NCBI GenBank assembly: GCA_028554755.1
Contig: JAPTOF010000006.1
Location: forward strand, 8,240,501-8,304,500
Origin: Cordia subcordata
Lineage: Eukaryota; Streptophyta; Magnoliopsida; Boraginales; Cordiaceae
Length of the DNA: 64,000 nucleotides
Reading direction: 5' to 3'
Shown: in pieces, positions 12,284 through 24,526 of the stretch
Layout: each line of letters starts with the position of its first letter
Numbering within the stretch: position 1 is the stretch's first letter
The notes under the pieces: generated by a model
Seen by the model: only the letters and a program-made list of their open reading frames with translations
Told to the model about the DNA's origin: nothing
Database searches by the model: none
Translations under genes and position numbers: made by a program

Positions 12284-12642
12284 ACCGTGGTTATAGACAT
12301 GATAATGGTCATAATTTTCACAAGTCAAATAGACCAAATTTCAAAAGACAAGAAAACCACGACAAAGGAAATTATTTACGAAATAAATCTTTCTAACGTA
12401 CTGAAACTACTTCCTATAGATGTGGCATGAAAGGGCATTGGCATCAAACATGTCGTATTGCTAAAAATCTCGTAGATCTTTATCAAGCTTCGTTGAAAGA
12501 AAAAGGAAAAGGTGTAGAAACAAATCTTGTTGAACAGAATACTCAAATGAACTACATGCACCTTGATTGCTCTGACTTCTTTGAAGATGCTACTGAAAAT
12601 ATTGAGCAATTGATTGGTGATGGAAATATCCATATGAATTAA
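11595..12642 (+). pseudogene. copia gag (capsid/nucleocapsid), disrupted
   Basis: Starts with MSNFTKLEFVALDISGNNYL, typical of the copia gag (UBN2) domain. TAG stops at 11820-11822 and 11886-11888 and a one-base frame change near 12070 break it. A later part carries an Arg-Gly repeat encoded by (GGTCGT)n at about 12236-12286, then a TAA at 12394-12396. The zinc knuckle at about 12415-12456 reads S-Y-R-C-G-M-K-G-H-W-H-Q-T-C: the first cysteine of the CCHC box is Ser. The protein would have packaged element RNA; it cannot be made now. Confidence 0.85.
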
Positions 12643-12795
12643 TCTTTATGTAAAAGTATAATGTTTCTGTTATGTCGAATTGTCTGTCACTATAATGCTT
12701 AATTTTAGCTTGAATATAATATCTATCTTTTATAAAATGAATGTCATATTTTTGCTAATATTTTTCTATTTCCTTTATTATTATTGTGAAGAAAT

Positions 12796-14178
12796 ATGGA
12801 TTTGCATCATATTAATGATGGAGAAATATATTTGGCTGATAGTGTTACAGCACATACTATTCTCAAGAATAAGAAGTATTTCTCCTTGCTGAAATTAGCT
12901 AATGCAAATGTCAATACAATAACTGGTTCTGCAAAATTAATTGAAGGCTCTGGTTGAGCTTGTGTTTTGTTTCTTGAAGGAACAAAAATGATAATAAGCA
13001 ATGCTTTACACTCAAATAGATCACAAAGAAATCTACTTTGTTTTAAAGATATAAGAGAAAATGGTTATCACATTGAAACCATGAAAGAAGGCAATAAAGA
13101 ATATCTCTATATCACATCGCTTATATTTGGCAAAAAGCATATATTAGAAAAATTGCCATCATTATTTTCTGGACTATATTGTACTTATATAAATCCTGTA
13201 GAATCACATGCTGTGATAAACCAGAAGATAATTGATCCAAAGAGTTTTACTCTTTGGCATGATCGCCTTAGACATCCAGGCGCAATAATGATGAGACGAA
13301 TTATTGAAAATTCAAAAGGGCATTCTTTAAAGAGTCAAAAAGTACTCTCCTCAAATGAATTTTTATGTGTTGCTTGTGCCCAAGGGAAATTGATTAAAAG
13401 GCCATCCCCAACTAAAATTGATGCTGAAAATCTTGCATTTCTAGAACGAATTCAAGGGGACATATGTGGGCCTATTTTTCCAGCATGTAGACCATTTCTA
13501 TACTTTATGGTATTAATAAATGCCTCCACATGTTGGTCACATGTCTCCTTATTATCCACTCGAAATGTGGCATTTACAAGACTCCTTGCACAAATAATCT
13601 GTCTATGTGCACAATTTCTAAATTATACGATTAAGAAAATTCGTCTTGATAATGCAGAAGAATTTACATCCTAATCTTTCAATGATTATTGTACATCAAT
13701 TGGGATTATAGTTGAGCATCCTGTGGCTCATACACATACTCAAAATGGTTTAGCAGAATCTTTTATTAAACGACTATAACTAATCGCTTGACCACTACTT
13801 ATGAGAACTAAGTTGCCTAGTTCTACTTAGGGACATGCCATATTGCATGCTGCAGCACTGGTTTGAATAAGACCAACTGCTTATTATAAATATTCCCTTT
13901 TACAATTATTTTTTGGTCATGAACCAAATATATTCCATTTAAAAATATCTAGTTGTGCAGTATATGTTCCAATTGCTCCACCACAGCGTACAAAAATGGG
14001 ACCACAAAGAAGACTGGGAATATATGTTGGTTTTGAATCTCCATCAATTATTAAATATCTTGAACCCTTAAATGGAGATCTTTTCACAATACGTTTTGCT
14101 GATTGTCAGTTTGACGAAACAGTATTTCCAGCATTAGGAGGAGAAAAACAAAAGTTGGAAAAACAAGAAATTACATAG
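12796..14178 (+). pseudogene. copia protease and integrase, disrupted
   Basis: The protease remnant includes the LADSVTAHTIL segment (aspartic active-site region). The integrase zinc region follows at about 13250-13390, with the pattern LWHDRLRHPG ... CVACAQGK (HHCC type). The catalytic core keeps a GDICGPI Asp and a LDNAEEF Asp (usual form DNGGEF), then is broken by stops at 12956, 13672, 13777, 13789, 13828, 13864 and 14176. It would have cut and joined element cDNA to host DNA. Confidence 0.85.
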
Positions 14179-14679
14179 AATGCATCATCTATGGCTCATT
14201 TTGATCCTCGCATAAATCTATCTGAACAAAAAATTCAGAAAATTATTCATTTACAAAGGATTGCTCATCAATTGCCAGATACATTCACTGATACCAAGAG
14301 AGTGACTAAGTCACACGTGCCAGCTCGAAATGCTCCCCCTAAAATTGATATTTCATAAGAGCAATCTAATACTCTAGCAAATAAGTCTACATTATATAAA
14401 AAACGTGGTAGAACAAATTGGCTCCAAAGATAAAAATTCTCGAAAAAGGAGGGAGCCGAATAAGCAAGTTGGCAATTTTGAGGTTTTTAATAATCCTGTA
14501 GATGTCGCAAAAATTGCTAGAAAGGCAATACCAGTAGAGAATCAGGTACCTAAGTGTGAGAAAAAAATAGCGACAATATTGAAAATGAAGAGATCTCAAT
14601 CAATTATATCTCTACAGGAAAAAGATGGAACCGAAATGAAATTGTTATTGGTGAAAAATTTTCTTATGCAGTAGCTACT

Positions 14680-15447
14680 AAATTGATAATAGAAAGCGAG
14701 GATTGTGAACCAAAGTCCGTTCAAGAATGTCGACATAGAAATGATTGGCTTAAATAGAAAGACGCAATGGAGGCTGAATTAAATTCTTTTGCAAAGCGTA
14801 AAGTTTTTGAACCTATAGTCCAAACACCTGAAAATGTAAGGCCTGTAGGCTATAAGTGGGTATTCGTGCTAAAACGAAATGAAAACAATAAAGTTGTGAG
14901 ATATAAAGCACGACTTGTAACATAAGACATTTCACAAAGGCCTGGAATTGATTATGAGGAGACATATTCTCCTGTGGTAGACGCAATTACATTCAGATAT
15001 TTAATTAGCCTCGTAATTTGTGAAGGACTTCATATGCACCTCATGGATGTAGTAACAGCATATTTGTATGGGTCACTTGATAGTGATATTTATATGAAAG
15101 TCCTTGAAGGACTAAATACGCCTGGAGCATATAGATCAAATCCCCGAGAGATGTACTCTATTAAATTGCAAAGATCCTTGTATAGATTGAAACAATCTAG
15201 ATGAATGTGATACAATCGTCTAAGTACATATCTTCTAAAGGAAGGATATGTTAATAGTCCCATAAGCCCATGTGTTTTTATCAAAAAATAAAAAAATAGG
15301 TTTGTTATTATTGCCGTATATGTTGATGATTTAAACATCATAGGGACTGTTGAAGAGCTTAAAGCAGTAGTTGCATATTTGTGTGAAGAATTTGAGATGA
15401 AAGATCTGAGCAAAACTAAATTTTGTCTTGGTCTGTAAATTGAACAT
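14680..15447 (+). pseudogene. copia reverse transcriptase, disrupted
   Basis: Recognisable blocks are the WKDAM-type start, GYKWVFVLKRN, RYKARLV, GIDYEETYSPVV, the SLYRLKQSR block and the catalytic YVDD box at 15319-15330. Stops at 14755, 14923, 15202, around 15289 and 15436 interrupt it. A separate frame at 14405-14674 shows that the reading frame also shifts just upstream, in the integrase-RT linker. Confidence 0.88.
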
Positions 15448-16320
15448 ATGTTAAGTGGAATTTTAGTTAACCAAAAGACTTATACTGAAAAAGTTTTGAA
15501 GAAATTTAATATGGACAAAGCTTATCCATTGAGTACCCCAATGGTTGTCCGATCTCTTGATATCAAAAAGGACCCTTTTCGTCCTCAAGAAGATAACGAA
15601 GAAATACTTGGCCTTGAAGTACCTTATCTTAGTGCAATTGGTGCTTTGATGTATCTTGCTAACAATATACGTCCAGATATTGCATTTTCTATAAATCTAT
15701 TAGCAAGATTTAATGCTACACCAACACAAAGACGTTGGACCGGTATTAAACATGTACTTCGTTATCTTCGTGGAACAATTGATATGGGCTTATTGTATTC
15801 AAAACATACACATCCTGTATTAATAGGGTATGTAGATGTTGGGTATTTATCTGACCCACATAAAGGACAATCCCAAACTGGATATCTCTTCACATATGGT
15901 GATACAGCTATTTCCTGGCACTCAACAAAACAACCTATTGCTGCCACTTTTTCAAATCATACTGAAATACTTGTATTACATGAGGTGAGCCAAGAATGTG
16001 TAAGATTGAGATCTTTAACTCAACATATTAAAGAAGAATGCAACATTTCAACTAGCAAAAAGGGACCAACAATACCGTATAAAGATAATGCTGCTTGCAT
16101 TGCTCAAGTAAAATGAGGCTACATCAAGGGTGACAGAACTAAGCATATTTCACCAAAATTCTTCTTTACACGTAAACTTCAAAAAAAAGGAGATATTAAT
16201 GTTTGTCAAATTCGCTCAAGTGAGAATTTAGCAAACTTGTTTACAAAGGGGTTACCTGCAACAACATTGGAGAAGTTGGCACACAAGATCGGCGTGCAAC
16301 AACTCAGAGATTGCTACTGA
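15448..16320 (+). pseudogene. copia RNase H, disrupted
   Basis: A 222-codon open stretch (to 16116) includes PYLSAIGALMYLANNIRPDI, the RYLRGT segment and DNAACIAQVK. The catalytic GY-x-D-A-D-Y block reads GYVDVGYLSD, so one conserved acidic residue is lost. A TGA at 16114 cuts off the final HISPKFFFTR...SSENLANLFTKGLP portion, which ends at a TGA at 16318-16320. Confidence 0.88.
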
Positions 16321-16536
16321 TTGCCTTCACAAGGGGGAGAATTATATGTGTTGTACTCTTTTTCCCTTAGTCTAGGTTTTGTTCCACTGGGTTTTCCTGG
16401 CAAGGTTTTTAATGAGGCAGCATGAATCGTATAACAAGAATATTGCACTCTTTTCCTTCATGAGGTTTTTTCCCACTGGGTTTTCCGAGTAAGGTTTTAA
16501 GAGACATATTCTTGTTGATGAATGTTCAAAGGAGAG
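16321..16536 (+). other. copia 3' non-coding region with duplicated CACTGGGTTTTCC motif and polypurine tract
   Basis: A purine tract AAGGGGGAGA (16331-16340) is followed by two related segments, each with CCACTGGGTTTTCC and then AAGGTTTT (about 16383-16412 and 16471-16499). A second purine tract abuts the 3' LTR. Similar segments are common between RNase H and the LTR in plant copia families. Confidence 0.7.
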
Positions 16537-16938
16537 TGTTGTATATAATGCACATTTAAGAATCAAGATTGAAGGTTATTTTCAAAGAATTAAATGGTGT
16601 GTAGCATTCAAATTTTGAAGAAAGGAAGTTAACATCTTGGGAAAGAAAATTTTGTTAAAAAATTACAAGCCATCACATGATGATGAAGAAAATTCAACAC
16701 TTTAGTCATCATGTATTTAATGATCATTTATTGATTTGTCTCCAAATTTTTTCTATAATAGCATGGCTTGGAATGAGTATTGATATCCATACAAGAAGGA
16801 AGAAGAGAAAAGAAGTAGTAGAAAAAGAAGTAGTAGGAAAAGGAAGAAGTAGACAGAATTAGAGAGAAAGAAAAGTGGTATTATATTGTAATAGAAAAAT
16901 TTTTTATTGTTCAAGTTATTTTAAGTTATTTTATAACA
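16537..16938 (+). repeat. 3' LTR of the copia element
   Basis: 402 bases, starts TG and ends CA, followed at once by the TGTGA duplication (16939-16943). It matches 11096-11512 apart from about 20 substitutions and one deletion of roughly 15 bases. Confidence 0.93.
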
Positions 16939-16943
16939 TGTGA

Positions 16944-19900
16944 TACTACTTTTAGGCTAAAATGATATTTTATTCTTTTACTTTTAGTCATTAGACCAAA
17001 TAAGTTCCTTAGTTTTTTTTTCCCCTCCTTCTCAAGTCCCTCCAACATAACATCGTTAATTAGAAGTTAAAGCAAAAGTTATCTAAGTTAAGAAAATGTC
17101 ATTTTTGCCCTTATGAAGCAAATGACATGACAAAAATCTAGTGTGTCTTTATTTTTTTTTTATTGTTACATTATCCATTCACTGTTTGAATTGACAAAAA
17201 AATCTAATATATTTATTTTTATTTTTAATTAATTTTTAATTATTCACTAACACTTTGTGGGTGATTTAAAAAGTTTTTTTAACTAAAAATTTGATAGATA
17301 TTTTTATCACTTTGGAAAAGTTCTTGTTACTTTAAATAAATAAATTAGCGAGTAATGACATGTGCACCCATTATACTAATGCAAAAATCATAAATATTCA
17401 TATAAAATCTTGTGGAGGTCGCAAGACAGGGTCCCTTAACAGACTGTTTGGAACAAATGAATTCCACTAAAATTTTGTGGAATTCATTTGCAAATTCAAT
17501 TTTTTATGTTTGGTAATACTTTATTAAAATATGAAATTCACTTAGAATTCCAAAAATTGTAAATCTTAGATTTACTTTAATTATACTCAAATCCTAGCTT
17601 AAGAGATGGAATTTGCAATTTCACAAAAAGCTAATCCACGAAAAATCTAATAAAGATAAAAATATCCCTATAATTATTAACATAATATACAACGTTATCA
17701 TTTTTATACAGTCCTATTGAAGTAAAAAGTACATATTAATTCTAATTCTATATCTATTCCAAACACAATTCGAATTTACAAATGATAAAATTAACTTAAA
17801 ACTATTTTATACATTTAAACAATAGAATTTATTTGCAAATACAATTCTTTATGGAATTCATATAAAATGAATTCCATATTACAAGAGCTTCCAAGTACGA
17901 TGTAAAGGTATAAAAGCGATGCCAAATAACGCCCTACATGCAACAAATAGCTACATTTTCAACCAAAAAGAGCTGCAAGCTCTAAACAAAATGGGGCTCC
18001 GATTTGTTCATGAAATAAGGCCAAGAGATTTTTTTTTCTTTTTTCTTTTTTTGTTTTGTCAGGAAAACTCGAACATATTCATTGAAAAAGCAATTACAGA
18101 GAATTATCCGTTACCTTCCCTCCCAACATCCTCATTAACAAGAAAAGCTGAACTATCACGGGGGCAGGGTAACCCAGTTTAAAGGCAACACATTCAAAGG
18201 AATGGTTTTTGTGACAAAATCACTAACTTTTGTTAGCGGTTCTCTTGATGAGAATAACATCAAAATTTGATTTTTAACCGTATACTTATAATAAATTACA
18301 GAAAATTTAATACATTTATCCATTACAAATTAATTACGTGATGTGATGGAACGATGTAAATAATTTCTTTAGTGGTTGAATTCACTCATAGCTGTCAGCT
18401 TCACATAGATCAGTTCACGCGTACGTTCATGCCTTACCGCCCAGTAGCAAATAAATGAATGTTAAGCATTTAGCAGGTTTTAGCGTGTGGTGCCAACCAA
18501 CAAGAGAGCACACATAGGATACCCCACGCTGGGCCGATACATGTATACATGTATGTATATACATATATATATCATCACTTCAATATCATTTTCCAAATGC
18601 GTAAAAGGTATGGTCCGCGAGAAGGCCACCAGGCTCAGAGAAAAAGATCCAATATTAGCCAACACATGCTTCCCCATGCATTTTCTTTGGCTATGAGCCA
18701 ATTGATAAATATATTTTGATGATTACTAGCAAGAATTGTTTCTTAATAGTTATCTAGATGTAACATTAGCCAAAATCTACCCCGCAAAAAATAAAACACA
18801 CACACACACACATTAGCCAAAATTTCCTACTTAGCTACTGGATCTTTCTTAGTTTACACGATGGAATCTTTAAATTGAAAGTGAAGGCTACGTTTTCAAA
18901 ACGATAATGATTCATAAGAAAACTAATTAATTATACGTGACAATAATAATATCAAAACATGATAAATTTATTGACAATGTCAAAATAATCAGTCAACAGT
19001 CAAGCTTAGATAGAGCACTCCTTAGTCTCTGCATTGCCGGCAAAATGGAAGAGAAGAGAGCAAAGTTACTTAGGACACTGGTGTGGTGTTGGTCAAAGAG
19101 ACTTTCACGTTCAAATTAGCAAAAAGTTATCCGAGCTAAGTAGCTACATGTCACATAGCTAAGAGCTGTATGACAGTATGAGTGTATTATATGTATTGTA
19201 CTAACTAAGGCAAATCCCTTAAATCTTCGGGTCCAAGTTTTGAGCTACACGAGGTTGGCCCTTTAGGGATCATACCCAAACTGGCCGGTGCCTTCTTTGG
19301 TTTAGTGATTTGGGAGCATTTATGTGAGTCGGATCACACCCATATCATCTGAAATACATGGTAGCTATTAATTACAATAAATAAATATATCAATATTTTT
19401 TTTACAAATCTAATAAGTATTTAAATAAGGTGGTATCCTAATATGTGTGGTATTAGAACTCATGTTATGGGTTTGAAAATTACTGCCACCCGTTAATTAA
19501 ACTATTCATGTACAAGGTTTTAAATAAACTTGAACTTTTAAATTTGGTGGTAATTTAATATATAGCATTAGAGTTCACGTCATAGGTTTGAAGTTACTGT
19601 CATCCATTAATTATGATGATGATTAGGGTATCTTGATAATCATATTCATGTTGAATTTTCATGTTAATGACCCATGATGTTAAATTTAGGATAGGTTTTT
19701 TTGTTATGAGTGAAAGAGGTTTTTTTGTTGTTGGGGGTTTTCTTATTATATGAGTGAAACAGGGGTTTTTCCCTTTACACAAAAGATCAATTCACTATAA
19801 ATAATAATGAGTTGTAGTTGAATTCAACACTTTTTGTGGGGGAATATATTATTAATTGACTTATCTAACATTCCATGATTTTATTATGAAAAAGTCTGAT

Positions 19901-20357
19901 CCAAATAAGTTAAAAGAAAAAAAAGAATTGGTTTAAAGAATATAGCCTTTTAACTAATTAATATAGGTCCAAGCTACGAGATTAATTAGCTAATTAATAT
20001 ATATTAATATTAATATATATTAATTATATATATTGCAGGAATTCCACCATATAGCATTTTGAACTTTCGAAAAAAAGTAACCAAATTCTGAGTTCTCAAC
20101 TCGTTTGCGGTTGATAAAATAAAACCCAAGGTTTCTTTCCTCTTTTTAAACTTAAGATTAATGCACGAGATAATTTTTCACTACATTTATTCCTGGTGAT
20201 CCACGAGATTTTTTTTTAAATAGAAAAAATTTTCAAAAATAAAAAATAGAAAAGTTCTTAAAAAACAAAATAATAAATACTAAAATAAAATTATATTTAT
20301 GAATAATAAGACATATTAAGTAAAAGTATAAGAAAAGGTTCTTAAAAATTACTTGAC
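16944..20357. other. Intergenic AT-rich region
   Basis: No gene recognised. At 17440-17890 the repeated words GAATTCCA/TGGAATTC at both ends suggest another degraded MITE, unproven. 18781-18812 has a short CA microsatellite. At 18537-18555 ATACATGTATACATGTAT is a perfect palindrome. Two diverged copies of a segment with GGTGGTA...TAGAACTCA...GGTTTGAA occur near 19430-19500 and 19545-19615; similar words occur at 36.6 kb. 19992-20025 is a 34-base perfect AT palindrome. The open frames at 17919, 18480, 18487, 18937 and 19600 look spurious. Confidence 0.5.
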
Positions 20358-23005
20358 TGTAGCTGCAAATATCTCAAGAGGGGGGGTGAATTAAGATATA
20401 ATTACTAATTTTTATTTTTAAAAAATTCACACAAATTCAACAATTTCTTTCAGACAAAATATCAAACACAATGTATACAATTTAAGCAAATAGGATAACT
20501 AAAGTATAGAGAGAAGAGAGACAAACGATTTAAGGTGGTTCGACCAAACTTACGTCCACCGCCCAAGATGCTCTTCTTAGGACTACAACAACCTTCACTA
20601 AATTGCTTCTACAAATCTTGGTGAAGCAAAAACTAATTTCTTACACCTATTTAAAGCCCAACTTCAAAGAACCTAAGAGTTCCACTCTTTAGGATTTCCC
20701 CACACTTTACAAGCTTTAATGAATGAATCTCTCAAGATTTTTAGCTCTCAAAGTGTGCATCTAATCAAAGGAATAAGAAATGATAGAATCTAAAAACTTT
20801 CTCTCAAAAAAAGGGTATTGCAATAAATGAAGCGCTTGAAAGCTTAAATATATTGCAAGAATGGCTCAAAACTTGATTGAATGATGATATAAGATTTTGC
20901 ACACTTGAATTGATGATTTGAATGTGTAATGAAAGTATATTTAAAGAGATTTAGGTGTTAGGGATTTGGTAGATGGGGAAAAGAGGAAGAAAATGGTCTG
21001 AACGATAATAAACGGCTAGTGCATTTATTATAGTAGCGCGTTCAGCCGGTCAACCAGCTGGGTCGTCCGGCTTTCTCTTGGCCCTCACTGACTAGACCGG
21101 ACGCCGTAGCGGGTCGACCGCTAGGGGGGTCCGGCTTTGTCCTTCAGTTTCTGACTTGGCTGGGCGACCTACCCAGGCTAGCCGGTTGATCGGCTGAGGG
21201 GTCCGGCCACTTCAGAAAGTGAAGTAAACCAAACTTTAGCCAAAACCTTTTTTAGTGCAATTTTTTTAACTCCAAATCACTTTGAGACAATTTGTAAATA
21301 CTTTCTATGACTTGAAACACTTCACACATTTTTACTTTACATGTGCATTCAAATTCATTTGTGCTTTTATGAAATCAAATATGCAAGAGTTTAAAAAATA
21401 TTTGAACAATGAAAAAGGAAGTTTGAGCCAAACATATACAATATTTAGGCATTTTACAAAAGAGCAACAACGTCTGGTACTCTTTATGACGTCTGTAGGT
21501 GCAAATATCTTAAGAGGGGGGTGAATTAAGATATAATTACTAATTTTTATTTTTTTAAAAATTATCAGAAATTTAACAAATTCTTTCAAGCAATATATCA
21601 AATACAATATAAGCAATTTAAGCAAATAAGATAATAAAAGTATAAAGAGAAGAGAGACAAACAATTTAAGGTGGTTCGGCCAAACCTACGTCCACCGCCC
21701 AAGGATGCTCCCCTTAGAACTTCAACAACCTTCATTAAGATACTTTTTCAAATTTTGGTGAAGCACAAACCAATTTCTTACACCTCTTTAAGTCTCAACT
21801 TCAAAAAATCCAAGAGTTTCACTATTTAGGATTTCCCCACACTTTACAAGCTTTAATGAATAAATCTCACAAGAATTCTAGCTCTCAAAGTGTATATCTA
21901 ATCAAAGGAATAAGAAATGATAGAATTTGAAAACTTTCTTCTCAAAAGGAGGGTATTGCAATGAACGAAGCTCTTGAAAGCTCAAAGATATTGCAAAAAT
22001 GGCTCAAAGTTTGATTGAATGATAATATAAGATTTTGCACACTTGAATTGATGATTTGAATGTGTACTGAAGGTGTATTTAAAGAGTTTTTAGTGGTAGG
22101 GATTTGGTAGGTGGGGAAAAGAGGAAGAAAATGGCCAGAATAGTAATAAACGGATAGTGTATTTATTACAGTAGCTTGTTTAGCCGGTCGATTGGCTTCC
22201 TTTTGGACCTCACTGACAAGGCTAGACGCCTTAGCCGGTTGACCGGCTAAAGGATCCGGCTTTGTCCTTCAGCTTCTGACTTGGCTAGGGGACCCACTCA
22301 GGTCAGCCAGTTGACTGGTTGGGGGGTCTGGCTACTTTAGAAAGTGAAGTAAAACCCAACTTTTGCCAAAACTTTTTCCAGTGCAATTTTTATAACTCCA
22401 AATCATTTTGAGACAAATTATAAATACTTTATATGACTTGAAATACTTCAAAAACACATTTTTACTCTACATGTGCATTTCAATTCATTTGTGCTTTTAT
22501 GAAATCAAATAAGCAAGAGTTTAAAAAATGTTTGAACCATGAAAAAGGAAATTTGAGCCAAACATATACAATATTTAGACATTTCACAAAAGAGCAAAAA
22601 GAACGCCCAGTACCCCTTATGACGTTTCTTCTCCTCCTTATACCTTCTCATCTTCTTGTTATTCAAATAATGTGTTTTTGCTCATCTTCTTCCATCTTTC
22701 AAGTATCTGCTTATACATTTAAGCACTTATCTTCATAAGATGTTTTTAGTCAAACAATTATGAATGCATATAAATTTTCATCATCAAAATTAATAGCAAG
22801 TATTTAGCCAACAACGTCTCTTCTCCTCCTTATGCCTTCTCTTCTTCTTGTTTTTCAAATAATACATTTTCGTTCATCTTCTTTCATCTTTCAAGCATCT
22901 ATTTATACATCTAGGCACTTATTTTCACAAGATGCTTTTAATCAATAAATTATGAATGCATATAAATTTTCATCATCAAAACTAATAGCAAGTATTTAGC
23001 CAACA
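20358..23005. repeat. TG...CA-bounded block of nested tandem duplications, probably a rearranged solo LTR
   Basis: A unit of about 1136 bases (20358-21493) is repeated head to tail (21494-22622). It is followed by a 192-base unit present twice (22623-22814 and 22815-23005). The block starts TGTAG and ends CCAACA. It is flanked by TTGAC (20353-20357) and TTGAT (23006-23010), a 4/5 match that looks like a worn 5-bp target duplication. The units contain AAGAGGGGGGTGAATTAAG and AAGGTGGTTCG-CCAAAC-TACGTCCACC, words common in plant LTRs, and a GC-richer patch with many GCCGGT/CCGGC words. No coding sequence is present. Confidence 0.75.
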
Positions 23006-24526
23006 TTGATTAATAAAAATCAAGACAATTATCTACCTACTACTTCTTGTTAAACAAATTCATTAATAAGTGATTTGGATTTAATAGACAAATTCTGAAT
23101 ATAGAATTTTATATAGGAAGTACAAAAGAAAAAGGAATAATAGAATTCATCTACATATGAGGTGACAAGACACTTAAATACATTATTATAAAGTATTAAG
23201 TATATATATTACTTTTAAAACATAATTAAAAGTATTATAACATAAATTTAAAAAATATTATAACAAGTAGAAATAGCTTCATTTTTATGAGTCCACGTGT
23301 GTGCAGAGTCCTCTACTTTCGCTACGCAAACGGAAAATTTCAACATCCCTGCCGACTGCGTAAAAAATTGACAATGTTAAGAATTTATTACTTCACCTAA
23401 AACGCGTTTCTAATAAAAAAAATCAAAGATGATCTTATTATGTGGGATCAACTGATTATGGACAAATGTTTGTGCCAAATTAATGTAGTAAACTTTAATT
23501 AAGTACAAAATTGACATGTCTAATTCGAGTCAAGATATGCTGGATTCCACTAGGTACATCCTCATCATAGACTGTTTATTTATTAAGTGGCACAGACAGT
23601 AACATCTCATATTCTTGAACAAGTATAACAAGAGGCTTGGCTTTTCACTTCACTACAATGTTCGAGTACACCACAAAACATAAATAAATAGAGAAAAATC
23701 ATACCTAATTTTTAAATTCATCCGAATTTTAGATTTATAGTGATAGGTCAAAAGTTGATAATATAACACATACATCTACGGAAAATTGACTTTCATACTT
23801 CTCGCACCCGGGGCCAGAGTCATAAAAGTAGATCCTTAGACTAGCGGTGGAAATAGTATCCTTCCCGCAAACTCATATGATCTTTTCTGTTTGTCTATTT
23901 ATAAGTTGGATTGCCCTTTCTTATTAGGATTCAAACTCTTTCTTTCTTTTTTTTTTTTTTCAAAAAAAAATTGTAATTCATTCATTAAACATAATATTTA
24001 AAGTACAAGTTCATACTACACTAGCTAGAAGGAGAAAAGCCTGCATCTGAGGTTCCTTATTAGGACAGAAAAGAAATATTGGTTGATGCACTAATGTTTT
24101 AGCTAGTAACTAATATATAGTTTATCCAATTTGCTACTTTAAACTTTAAAACCTTATGAAAAGAAACTCATCAACAAGTATCATTAATATGTATTCGCGA
24201 TACACAAAGGTAGCTTTCTAATTAATTACCTGACCTAAGCATGCACGGTGGAAGCTTTGAAAATTGTTTCTCCATCATTTTTAAAAGTACTTAAACAAAC
24301 AGGCATGACCTTTTGATTGCTACACCTTCAAAATTGGATATTTCTGAAAAAAAAAAAAATGAGTATCAGTTGGAGCTGCAGTCTATGAATATGACAAGAG
24401 TAAAGTTTTATTGATGCTATGATATGTATGTAAGATTATTTTGATGGGCCTTTCTTACATGTGCAACTCCTACACTATATTTAATTAGCTGATTCAACTT
24501 GATCATTCATTAGCACTTTCCATTTA
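23006..24526. other. Intergenic, nothing recognised
   Basis: AT-rich sequence with long T- and A-runs (23941-23970, 24344-24358). There is no convincing open frame. Confidence 0.4.

Larger units (their letters stand above)
11096..16938 (+). mobile_element. Ty1/copia LTR retrotransposon, complete but inactivated
   Basis: The element has two LTRs (11096-11512 and 16537-16938), a perfect 5-bp target duplication (TGTGA), gag, and pol in the order protease, integrase, reverse transcriptase, RNase H, which is the copia order. The polypurine tract AAAGGAGAG directly precedes the 3' LTR (about 16528-16536). Downstream of the 5' LTR lies a primer-binding-like GTTATCAGCACGAG. All domains are interrupted by stops (for example 11820, 11886, 13777, 13789, 13828, 13864, 14176, 14356, 14755, 14923, 15202, 15436, 16114) and at least one frameshift near 12070. 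About 20 differences over 400 aligned LTR bases (by eye, near 5 percent) suggest insertion a few million years ago. The reverse transcriptase box reads YVDDLNIIGT, which I associate with the Ivana/Oryco lineage, but only tentatively. Confidence 0.95.

Noticed and set aside
12206..12430. Frame with a long Val/Met run
   Set aside because: Out-of-frame reading of the (GGTCGT) repeat of copia gag.
17440..17890. MITE with GAATTCCA ends
   Set aside because: Repeated words are present at both sides but the inverted ends do not align well and no target duplication was found.
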